From: Tomocerus qinae | Taxonomy: Eukaryota; Arthropoda; Collembola; Entomobryomorpha; Tomoceridae | Length of the DNA stretch: 64,000 nt | Assembly (NCBI GenBank): GCA_020055645.1 | Contig: CM034546.1 | Location: 107,822,875-107,886,874, forward strand | Direction: 5' to 3' | Part shown: piece by piece, positions 36,101 through 46,260 of the stretch | Numbering within the stretch: position 1 is the first letter of the stretch | Layout: the number at the start of each line of letters is the position of its first letter | The notes under the pieces: model-generated | What the model was told of the DNA's origin: nothing | What the model saw: the letters and a program-made list of their open reading frames with translations, nothing else | The model's database searches: none | Program-made: the position numbers and the translations under genes

Positions 36101-38870
36101 TATCTAATGAAACGAAATGAAATTGAGTTTCTTTGCTTTCTTTTATTCTTCCTCCTACGAAAATTCCCACTAAATATCTCCACTATAGAACTGTACTTCC
36201 ATTCCGTCTTTCGTATCGCTGAGTGAAGCGAACCAAAAGTTGGTCTTAAGTAAATAGACAAGACAGCACTGCAAATGAAAGTTAACTATCTTTTCAAATC
36301 CGGGCAGCATGATAAATATGCATATCAGAGCTCCATTAAAACCAACTTACTCCTGATAGAAAGACCAAGACAGACAGCTTGTTTGTTAGGTATCCATAAA
36401 TTACAGGGTCTCTTCTCAAAATTCGCTTAACCATTTGGCATTCCGAGCCAAAATCACAATCTTCCTGGTCCAGGTAGAAGATTGATAAATGCCCTGTAAT
36501 CAGAAATTTTAGAATCCGTCTGCGGAGACGGATAAAAGTTATACTAGTGATTTGCATTAATCAGCAATGTTATGTGGAAAATATAATTACTGATGAAATA
36601 GATGATTTGTGGAAACCATAACCAAACCTTATAAACTTACTTATTACATAGTCGCCCACGTAGGATAGGATTGCAAGTAAGCAGGACATAGATATGATAA
36701 GATATATAGTAATTTATTAGTCCCTACATCGGTTCTGCAGAAACTCTAAAAAAATTCATAGAGTAGTTTCTACTTTATTCAAGCATGTACTTCCAACGCC
36801 TACTTGGTAGATTTCTTTGCATTTGTGTGGGTTTCGACTGGTAATCATGTCAGTAATATATTATTTCATTGTTAAGGATGCTTTAGACATTTGGAGTACC
36901 TGCTGTTGCAAGAGATGGTCAATTTGAGGTACTGTTACTAGAGAAGTATATCCCAAATTCGATTATAACTACTCATATTATACTCACAATGCTAACTCTT
37001 ACTCGAAGAATACTTACTCGTCTCCCTACTACTGATCCAAGAAGTTATCTGAAAATGTTTTCCTACTTTAGTGCAAATTCTCCTGTCTGTCTATGTTTAC
37101 ATTCGTTTGCTTGTCAAGTAGGTACTGAATACGGAAATGTAAAATATTTTTAGGTATATATTACATTAGGAAACTATAAAGCACTGGTATATATAGAAGT
37201 AACTAATACTATAATTACATTCATGGGGCTATATGAAATGATGAGTTAACGAGATTCGCTTAATATATCAATCTATTGTAAGAGTCATGTAACTCTATTG
37301 GGTTCTTTGATGATAGACGTTTTAGACAAGGAAGTATACCTTTGGGAGTAGAGCTGACAATGAGAGCAAAGTATTTAGCCATTTAGAAGAATTGAGGAAA
37401 GGGAGAGTTTCATATCTATTTTGATCACATCATAGCATTTCATTGTTTACTTCTCTTCTGACTTGACTTGATGATCAATTATACGGAATGACAAAGAGGA
37501 CAGAGATCCAAGTTGCGACTCAAAGTACTTTGACTCAAGAATTGCTTTCCTCGCTCTGAGGATTTTTCCTTCCTTTCATTGCAGCTTATTACAATTTACG
37601 GTATTACGTCAATTCAGATGAACATAACATGTCTCTCTCATTAAAACCAGTCGAAAATACGTTATACAAAGTAGAATATTCCGTGCACTGATTATTCCAG
37701 GACCTGTGCTATGATGTCACTTATTCTCAATCAGCTCACTCTAATATTATTTCTGTCAACGCTTCAACTATTTTGCTATTTATATATCTTATTATGTCTT
37801 GGAGAAAGTCTCTTTCTCGTCTTCATTTATACTTTCTAAGTGTAATAAATATAGTATAGCCTATCTGGCAGCAATGGGGATAGTGAAATGAATAGAAGTT
37901 ACTTATGAGGGATGGTGAAAGCTAAACTGAAGGTTGAAGAAAAGTCGTCTTAAAGAAATATTTGATTGATGACTTGGATTTGAATGGTCTTTGCTTTACT
38001 CCTCTCGTTTCTTCTATTCATTCCCATCACACTGCTCTTTCTAGGAAAACAATCCTCTTCAGTTCAATGTTCGCTTCTTACGTCATTTCAAATCGTGCGG
38101 GCCGAACTTAGAGAGAGAAAGAAAATAGCTTGGGGCTTGAGGTACTAGTATAAATTGATGTCTAATGAAGCGTTTGGAATGGCACAGTTCGAAAGTTCGA
38201 CCATGTACTGTTCTTATCCAAGAAACATAAAAAATTCTGCAATTTAAATTTTTTCCCCCATAAAATAAAGAGGTAAACAGAATTTGGCTGCTGACTCACT
38301 AACTGTAAGGTTAATAAAATCGAAAAATCCTACTTGCCTTTTTCTTAATAACAAGCGATCAGTTTTAAGACATTTTTCACGGGCTATGTGTGATAGTAGT
38401 ATGTCTAGCTCTGAATAACCATACATGTAGTTTAAGTTGATGTACACTTTTGCTTACTACTTAATAACCTTGCTGCTTTATAATTTAGCGCTTTACTAAA
38501 TAATGATGTTTCTTATTTTTACATTATTAAGGAGGTTTGGTGATTTTGGTGATGGTCTAGGCTTGACAGCACTAAATCAAACTGGATGGAATGCATTAAA
38601 ACAAAATCTTTCACGGGTTTTTCTTTAATATTACCAAACCTATCCGGTTTATAATTTAAAGATAGCGTAAGGCCAAAAATTATTATCGTGAGCAGATTTA
38701 AGGAAATTTTCTGCATTTAGGAAAAATATTTTGCCCGTGGAAGATTCCATTTTCAAACCTTAGTATAGGGTGCTTTGAAATTGTCCATTATCACATCTCC
38801 TTACGATAGCATCTTAAAATCCTGACATGTTCAAATCTTGATTGATTGAGATGGGTTTTTTATTTTTCAG
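12188..38870 (+). other. About 26.7 kb of non-coding DNA, probably 5' intron of Nmdar2
   Basis: No exon, RNA gene or transposase was recognised. The 3' end is a clean acceptor (polypyrimidine run then CAG at 38868-38870), so at least the right part is intron. The exon that should precede (encoding the start of the amino-terminal domain) was searched for by eye and not found, so it lies either unrecognised here or upstream of the window. The many short open frames look like chance frames. Confidence 0.5.
28918..28938 (+). repeat. Short (CTC)n microsatellite
   Basis: Six or so CTC units with a diverged edge. Ordinary simple repeat. Confidence 0.85.
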
Positions 38871-39049
38871 ATATTTTGGGCACACTTTGTGAGAAGTTTC
38901 TGTCCAGTAATGTATCTGCCATTCTGTACCTGACCAACACGGAATTGTATGGGAGAAGTACGGCGGCTTCGCAATACTTTCTTCAACTAGCTGGATATTT
39001 AGGTATTCCTGTGATTGCCTGGAATGCTGATAACTCTGGACTACTCCGG
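38871..39049 (+). CDS. NMDA receptor subunit 2 (Nmdar2), exon of amino-terminal domain, part a
   Basis: A 179-bp internal exon of an ionotropic glutamate receptor gene. It is bounded by acceptor TATTTTTCAG and donor GTAAGA. It enters after one base of a codon and leaves on a codon boundary. It encodes about 60 residues including [35 protein letters not shown] and [13 protein letters not shown]. From knowledge of the family these match the first lobe of the LIVBP-like amino-terminal domain of arthropod NMDA receptor subunit 2, the extracellular part that tunes channel gating. NVS is a possible N-glycosylation site. The reading joins the exon at 56072 in frame, giving the continuous stretch NSGLLR|RASQ expected in the family. 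The subunit works in the postsynaptic membrane with NMDAR1 as a glutamate-gated cation channel. Confidence 0.93.
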
Positions 39050-42000
39050 GTAAGAATCCTTGCCAAATTAAACCAGCTAATGTACTTGAATACTAAATAT
39101 TATCTAGAGATTTGTGTCTTACGATAGTATAGTATTTACGATATCTACATCTAGTACCCCATATTCTACTGGTATACGAGCTGAGTCTTTGATCAAGATC
39201 TCTGAAGTGTGCGATGTGTCACTATATTTTATTACTAATTATCTTCCGCTCATCCCTAGAATTGAAATACAGAGCAGAGTAAGCGCCTATTAATTATGTA
39301 GGTACATCCTTACTTTCCTTACTGCATACACGGTAGAGTTACGCTTGATCTCTTCGTTTAATACAGAGTAGTAATCTTCAGATTACTGCAGCATACAAAT
39401 TCAACACATGAAATAAGTCACTTGTCTGGGATTAAGCAAAGCACAATGAAGATTTTAGGTAGTTACTTTTGATTTTTTTAGATTGTCACAAGTGATTTAT
39501 TATTAGACTTTGGGGTTGCTTTATTACTTATGTATGCAATGAATGCATAATCCAAGATGTGTTAAATAATTTCAAACCAGAAGCTGTGTAAGCTTAATGT
39601 CTTAGACCTTTCCCCAAACTTCTAATGATCTATATATATATATATATATATATATGTATCTTATAAAAACGTACGATTTTATACTACTACTGTATATAGT
39701 ATTTAAGTATAAGCAACTAAAACGTTAAAAATTAGAGAAAGTAAAGCTCGAGTAAATCAAAAAACCTTGTAAAATATCTTCTATTCAAAACAATGGATTC
39801 AAGACCAGTCGAAGTATGGAACAGTAAAGTTTGTAAGTACTTTAATGTCATTTTCAAGGAGGAGTAAAACTTATGCAGTTAAATCATTTTTCCTTCATTT
39901 GAGTTGTATGAGGACAGGCCAAATATTATAGGCAAAATAGATATAGATCATAAAACGGGTATCTATTTTGAGTACCACCTCAGGGAGTTACAGAAATAAA
40001 TTACCGAAATAAATCTATCGGATGTGTAAATGTGTAAAGAGACCTTTCACAGTTGTATTCTCTGAGAGGATTATGGATTCGATTAAGTTTTCTTAACAAA
40101 CGCATTTTCTTCGTACACAAAAAGAATTAAATACATGTTAATGAACTCTTTGTGATGACTTAATGAATTATCTAATTGCAAATTAGAAATATAGTACAGA
40201 AGTAGTGTTAAATTCCACAGATTGGCAGGGATAAGAAAATGCAAAATAATCTTATTAGGTAATATTATATGTACGTTAATTTTTAATACTAGTTAGAATG
40301 GATGGACAGGTCGAGTGTGTAAATAAATGATATTAAAAGAAGTTGATTCATCATTCATCACTCTGTAGAGCATCTAATCAATAAGTGACTTAGGGGGAAG
40401 ATAGATGGATATTGTGTGTGTAAAGTTGATGATTGGAATCAATTTACTCCTTAATGCAACAGGAGATATTAAGCATTAAACTACTTTAGGTCCTACTTGT
40501 ATTAGTAAGTAGTAGGAGCACCCTTGATCGTTTCTTATATGGTAACTGACTACTCTTTGGAAGTGGTTAGGGATAAGAGTAAGTCCGTAGTTGAAAATAA
40601 AAGTTCAAAGTGGAGTTGGGACGTGAAAGGGAACATGAAAGAGGAAGATTGAGAGTACGTCATTCCGTCTTGATAAATATACAGGAGAATGTAGAGGGAA
40701 AGCAAAATAGAGAAAGTAGTGGGGGAAAAAGAAAAAAATTTATGCAAACTGGAAGGCGACGAGAAAAAGTAATCCAGGAGAGTTGAACTTAAAGCCAAGA
40801 ACCGGGCAAGCCAGAAAACCAAAGAATACCAAAAATCTTTAAACGTAGTGTTGAAAAGGTATTCTCCGCACGATATGCAAGAACTCAGCTACAAGTTACC
40901 CTTGAAAAATAAATGCTTGTGTCTTGCGTATACGTGTGTGCTATTTCTTCTACATACAAAGTGACTGGACAGAAAAGAATCATCTGGTTTTTCCTGTGGT
41001 AGAGTGTTGAGTGGTAGAAATGAGATATTCTAGTATGCATAAGAAGACTCTCATCACAACTCAACTCTGCTTTATAATGTAACACTGGTGGTCTAGTTTG
41101 TGCACTACAAAGCGTAAATACATAGGGCTCTTTATATATTACCTAATTCTTGCTACTCCATCATTCATATTCATATTTTCACTCCAGCTCCTCTAAAATG
41201 GAATTCATTAGCAGCAAGAAAATTCAGACGTTTTTACTGCGACTTGGCACAACTCTGCATTTTTCCTCATGTTTGTCTAGTCTTGAGGTTCTTGTTCGTA
41301 AATTAAGCTGAATCTAGCCGAGTTTCCTTCTACTTACGTATCTCACCGTGCCATACCACTTGTTAAGCTACTATACACCCTCCATTACCTACATATAACC
41401 TAAAAACAGATTATATACATCCTACTTACGTCACATCATTTTCCATTCCTTTCTTCTCTCCCTGTCTCTTTTTTAGTTCAATGCAAAGAGTAAGGAATTT
41501 TCTTATTCGATATCTTCAAATGGTTTTGTTATCTAGCTCTTCCCTTAGTCTTTGTGGCTGTCGGTGATAAGAAGAAACATGATACCTCTGCCAGTAGCAA
41601 AAATAGTCCTTGTTTCTAACTACCACAACTATTTTCAACTGCGCTACTATTTTTCAACAATAAATGCTAAGAAATAACTCAAATATACCAAATGCTGAAT
41701 GCCATGTGCCTTAGAAACATCCTAAATGAATGTTTCAAAGAGAAAATGAAAGTTACTATTTAAACAAAGCGTTCATTTATTACTTCCTAACATTTTGACT
41801 TACTTTCCTCAACAACTTTAAGGTTCTGCTTGCTTTCTCTCTCTAGTTCAGTCTAAGAACCTTAGTTCAGTACACATGTAAGTATCATGGTAAACTTATG
41901 CTATACTACTACAATGATATTCGGTAGATCCGAAGAAAGATATTGATCGGATTAACTTTACAAACATGTTGTTGCCAAAATAGTTGAGCTTTACCAGTTA

Positions 42001-43478
42001 ATTACATTTTCTCCCTTGAAATACTTTTGCAATACTTCCAAAATTAAGGCAACTTGGTTATTACAAGCTTGAAAATCTGATAAGTAATTAGAAAAGCGGT
42101 TTCAACCTGCTATTTGACATGTACTGTATTAGCAGTAAACTTTTAATAATTTTAGTACTGTCCACAGCCACGAACAGTGCCATTTTGGTGTAGAACAAGT
42201 TGTAAAAAAATTGACGATTTTGTTTTTCCATTAACCTAAATTGCAATTACGCACTTATCAAATCAATCAACCGTTTCCAATGCAGAAGGGAGTGTATTCA
42301 ATGTGTGTAAACTTAAGGATTTAATTAATGTATTCAAGGCACATGCAGATGCAATCAAAGACTGTGGGTATTTGAAATGATGTCAAAATGTTGAACAAAT
42401 TGTGGAATCAGTCTTTTATGACAACTGACAAACGCAGCCGGTCTATGACGGATTGTTCGCTTTAATTTACCATTTTGTTTACCCCCACTTAATAATGTCT
42501 GCCAATGAAGGACGTGTCCTTAATGTGCTTTAGTCTTCATTTACTATAATAATTTCGCATTGTATTGTATTGTACAAGCAGGAATATTTTAGTACTTACC
42601 ATTGAATTAGTACCCATTAGTGTGTGTGGACTATAGCTTTAATAATCGTGAAGGTAGAGATAATTATTTTTCTACTGTCTTTGTCAAGTTGAGATTCTAC
42701 GCCCGATAAACTTACTGTAACTTTTAAGGTTTCCTAGATAAAACTTAATTAGTCGAAAAAGATTCCTAATCTTTGTAAGCATTCGTTTCACAGTTCATTA
42801 AAGAATCAACGAGTTAGCAAACGGTTAATTAAGGTCGAACAACGAACTTATTACAATAATAATTGTTAATGTCAAATTAATTAGAATTAGGATGTAAAAG
42901 TATTTTGGGCACTTAAAAATATGAATGATACAGGAGATGATTGGATGATGAGGAAAATGAAGCCAAAGAAATGTATCTCAAATGTGGAAATACGCCGAAG
43001 AAATAAAGAAAACAGGTCTGAGAGTTCAAGACCCGGAGCCGAAAGAGGTGAAAAGGGGAAGTTGCGGGAAAGCTACATAGATTCTAATCAATATGTTTTC
43101 TTCCTGTTATTTTCTTTTGGGAATAAGCCAATGCCTGTCGGTGTTAGTGGTAAATGGACTATTTTCTCCTTTTGTGTCTTTTACTCCGTAATGCAATGCA
43201 TTCACTCTGTCATAGCTTCAGTGTTTGCCTCCTTAACTTGTACTCTACTTATTTTCTTAACTATGTGGTCTGGCTCCTTTTACTCTCTCCTTGCATGTGA
43301 ATGCTCACATTTGCCACATAGGTAATAGGTGGGTATCTAAAGAATAAGAACTTCATTGAGTCTCGTTTTCTATTCCCAGCTCCTTTTTCTCGAGCTCATT
43401 GTCAGGGCACTATTGTTAGTACTGTCTGGTTGCCACTGCATGTTGACTGTGAAACGGGAATGAAGATGAAGATTGGAG
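39050..43478 (+). other. Left part of the 17-kb Nmdar2 intron
   Basis: The intron begins with GTAAGA. No exon was recognised on either strand. A TA microsatellite lies at 39631-39655. A 134-codon frame at 42921-43325 (plus, ATG start) has a charged start and a hydrophobic end but no recognised family; its length is within chance for this composition. Confidence 0.7.
39631..39655 (+). repeat. (TA)n microsatellite
   Basis: About twelve TA units. Simple repeat inside the Nmdar2 intron. Confidence 0.95.
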
Positions 43479-44141
43479 ATGCGTAGTAATAAAAATAACG
43501 CTCACTCAGTCCAAATTCTCATTCTCATCCTTTGCCTCATGATGTTTCATGATTGGGCGTTTCTTTTACCAAATGTTTTGTTGGAACATGGCAGGAGTGG
43601 GGAAAGTTGTCGAGCGAGCTCTTTGCTCAAATCCAATTTATCAACTTCGTGTGTAAGGAATAAATATAAAGAACCGTTACTACTTCCAAAGTTGCGCAAG
43701 AAGATAATCAAAAGAAGGAAGTTACTACGCAATTTACGTACGGGAACGAATTTTACGAACCTGCGTTATTTTCGTTCTACTAAAGCTAATGTACCTACAG
43801 GCAAATGTTTAACAGATTTAATTGTCATTATTCAGTTATGTAACCAATTCATTTCAGCCATCAGAAAAACTTACTATTCCAAAGCAAGTAATTGGCAATC
43901 ATTTGAGAGCAAACCCTCGGCTCAGTTGGTCAACGTATTTTATCTTGACATTTCCAAGGATTTGAGAATGCGTAGTTACATACCTGACTTGTTTACAGTA
44001 AGCGAAACAGATAATTTCATAAATTGTGCTGGAAGGGCATGGACGGTGTCATCAGCTAAGAGTTTATTAGTTTTTTGGTTTGTGGTACATTTGCTAATAG
44101 AATTGGCAAACGATTTTGGATTGTGTGTGATAGTTATTTAA
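43479..44141 (+). CDS. Possible hypothetical protein, 220 codons, unverified
   Basis: An ATG-started frame of 220 codons ending in TAA. A frame this long is clearly rarer by chance in AT-rich DNA than the others in the window, which is the only reason to list it. The start is hydrophobic (VQILILILCLMMF) like a signal sequence. A strongly basic part follows (LRKKIIKRRKLLRNLRTG), and the last 30 residues are hydrophobic (LLVFWFVVHLLIELAN) like a membrane segment. No family was recognised. It lies in the Nmdar2 intron on the same strand as the receptor and runs head-on towards the nested minus-strand gene, whose stop is about 50 bp away. It could also be part of a longer untranslated or antisense transcript. 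Confidence 0.2.
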   Translation: MRSNKNNAHSVQILILILCLMMFHDWAFLLPNVLLEHGRSGESCRASSLLKSNLSTSCVRNKYKEPLLLPKLRKKIIKRRKLLRNLRTGTNFTNLRYFRSTKANVPTGKCLTDLIVIIQLCNQFISAIRKTYYSKASNWQSFESKPSAQLVNVFYLDISKDLRMRSYIPDLFTVSETDNFINCAGRAWTVSSAKSLLVFWFVVHLLIELANDFGLCVIVI

Positions 44142-44192
44142 TAGCTGACTGAACTTGTGATTTACATAGCAGAATGTAGGCGCACGAAGGTA

Positions 44193-45804
44193 TTAAAACT
44201 GGTCCAGTTCAGTAAAATATATCGTTGGTGAGAGTCTAATGATTCCCTGTGGCTGTTTTATCATGACCATGGACCCTAAATAGAAAATATGGATACACTT
44301 ATTAGGATTTCCTTCTAAAAAGATGTTGCTAAGTTTTGTATTGCATTGTGAATGAATAAAACATACTAACCTATGTGAATGTGCTGAATGTTTTGATCTT
44401 TTGTGAGCAGGTTCCTTTTTTCTAATGTCCTGTCCTACAAGTCCCCAAGGTTCAGAAGGTTCATCGTAGGATCTATGAAAGTAATAAGGGATTTGAAAGC
44501 GAGATGCGATAGAAATATTAAATGATTGCTCTTGTTCTGAGAATAAAGTAAATAGCCACGCTATATGTAATGGAGTTTTATGAGAGTGATAGAGATTAGG
44601 CATTATGCAAACTGATTTAGGCACGTACTCAACTTTCAAGGATATGCCATCGACTTGTATGGCATGCTTGGCAACCACCAGTTGGTAGACACTCGTCGTG
44701 AAATCAGATAGCGAAAGGAATTTCAAGACTTCAGATAATTTTCTATGTTCATGATTGTACGTGACAAGTTTCTCCCAGAGATATTTCATAGCTTTTTTCC
44801 TATCTTGCTTATCCTTTCGGTTTTTTACACACAAAAGGAAGCTGTCATAATCCGGCATGTCAAATTTATAAAAAGCATCCAAGTAGATATAACAAGTTCT
44901 AATTATATCTCTCGTCTCTTGAGCGAGTCGTAATAGCTGGTAGCTATCATCGTGAAGTCTGTCAAGAGCCAACCAAAATTCTTCTAGCAAACGCAAGATA
45001 CGTTGCTGTTCCTCCGCATCCAGTTCGTCTTTTCTTTTATAAGATTTCACAAAATGTCTCATCGCTCCTGTGATTTCCCTTGCTTGCGATTTCACAGTCG
45101 AGCCCTTCATTTCAATTGTGCTCATTTTCCCTATAATCTGCCGTACATCTTCAGTCGTATTCTCAATTAGATCTAAAGCAAACTGGAGAAACATTTGGCA
45201 GATATCAACTTTGTCTTTTGGATGCACCTCCAAAAATGGGATCCACTCTGAAGAATTTTTGGGACAGCACACCACTTTATTTTGGTTTAACTGCACGTGG
45301 AAAAATTGTTCGTCGTCTTCCAAATCTTCACCAACATCCAACCCCTTCCCTATGTGTCGTCTTGGACGTCGGCGATTCGGTTTAACCATCGGATTGTTTA
45401 TAAGAGGATCCGAATCATGAAGTTGCCATTTATCCACAAGTTTTTTCATTATGATTTGTCCATCATTCCGCATTCGGTGAACTTGTTTAAAATACTCGTC
45501 CCCCTGCTCCAGAAATAATTCGGCTGCTGCCGCTAGGCTCTGATAATGTAGTTTCGTATGTTCGATATGTTCCTTGTATAAAGCCGAATCTGTTTCGACG
45601 AAAGTATGAAGTGCCGAGGTTATTAGCCAAGCATAGCTACCTATAATAGTCAGTCCATCCAATCCTGGGGATGGGTCATCCCAATAAGTTATGTTGCTTA
45701 TAATTGCCCTTAAAGAAGCAACCGATGCCATATACAATTGAGTAGTCAGACTCATGTGACTTTTTAGTTCTTCAAATGTTGTACAGTATTTCCTATGCCA
45801 GATT
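44193..45804 (-). CDS. Nested gene of unknown family, exon 3 (large)
   Basis: The main coding exon of a gene inside the Nmdar2 intron, on the opposite strand. The acceptor is TTGATTAG and the exon opens at 45804, continuing the frame of exon 2. It encodes about 537 residues that look mostly helical: a first helical block (FEELKSHMSLTTQLYMASVA onward); a basic stretch RRRPRRH (about residue 237) followed by acidic EDLEDDEQ; then long charged helices with many K/E/R residues. No membrane segment, signal peptide or catalytic motif was recognised. Two ends are possible. The frame runs to TAG-type closure at 44193 (total 631 residues with exons 1-2), or a good donor AG|GTTAGT at 44371/44370 splices to an unseen exon, leaving about 572 residues here. 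The residues after 44371 look less conserved in character, favouring the splice. Function unknown; I do not name it. Confidence 0.8.
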
Positions 45805-45891
45805 CTAATCAATTAAAATAAAACTGTAATACAAATATCAATGCTCTAATTTCAAAAATATTTTTCTAGTTGTGTAAACAGCAATTCTTAC

Positions 45892-45969
45892 ATCATTGCT
45901 TGTTCCTCCTTTTTCCTTTCGGGATCGACGTAACATTTTCTACAGCACGGACAGCCACAGTAGCCCCTC
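45892..45969 (-). CDS. Nested gene, exon 2 (78 bp, cysteine-rich)
   Basis: A short exon found from splice signals: acceptor TTTCTTATTAG before 45969 and donor GTAAG after 45892. Joined to exon 1 (two bases carried over) it gives residues 69-94, including GYCGCPCCRKCYVDPERKK. The five cysteines in nine residues (73, 75, 77, 78, 81) form a compact knuckle that might bind a metal or be lipid-modified; this is inference. Its phase matches both neighbours, and other frames contain stops, so the exon is well supported. Confidence 0.78.
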
Positions 45970-46054
45970 CTAATAAGAAAAAGATAGTGTTATGGCCATT
46001 ACTTAGTATTACTGCCATACTTAAAAATATAAACGAGTAAATATTTGTGATTAC

Positions 46055-46260
46055 TGATCCATATCCAAAGACGCTATAGATCTGTACTCTTTCCGTCTGT
46101 TTGAGAGAACTCTATCTATTTCATATTTTACTTCCTCTGTAGGGGTGGCAAATGAACTTCCTTCGGCCAGATATGAATCTCCGTTTGCTTTACTATTAAC
46201 AGTACTCGGAGCTGGCGCAGCTACACTATGCCTCACCATCTTTACTGTGTTACACCTCAT
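46055..46260 (-). CDS. Nested gene, exon 1 (start)
   Basis: Begins at the first ATG after an in-frame stop near 46310. A second ATG, eighth codon, has a better start context (AAGATGG). It encodes 68 residues plus two bases and ends at donor CA|GTAATC. The region is polar and probably disordered (VAAPAPSTVNSKANGDSY), then becomes charged (EEVKYEIDRVLSNRRKEYR). No signal peptide. The three exons together give 631 codons if exon 3 is read to its stop. The promoter is not identified; an upstream untranslated exon is possible. Confidence 0.7.

Noticed and set aside
42921..43325. 134-codon ATG frame and a possible splice from 43321 to 43380 into the next frame
   Set aside because: The candidate intron would be 58 bp with plausible ends, but the joined frame hits a stop after about 13 codons and does not reach the 43479 frame. 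The length is compatible with chance.
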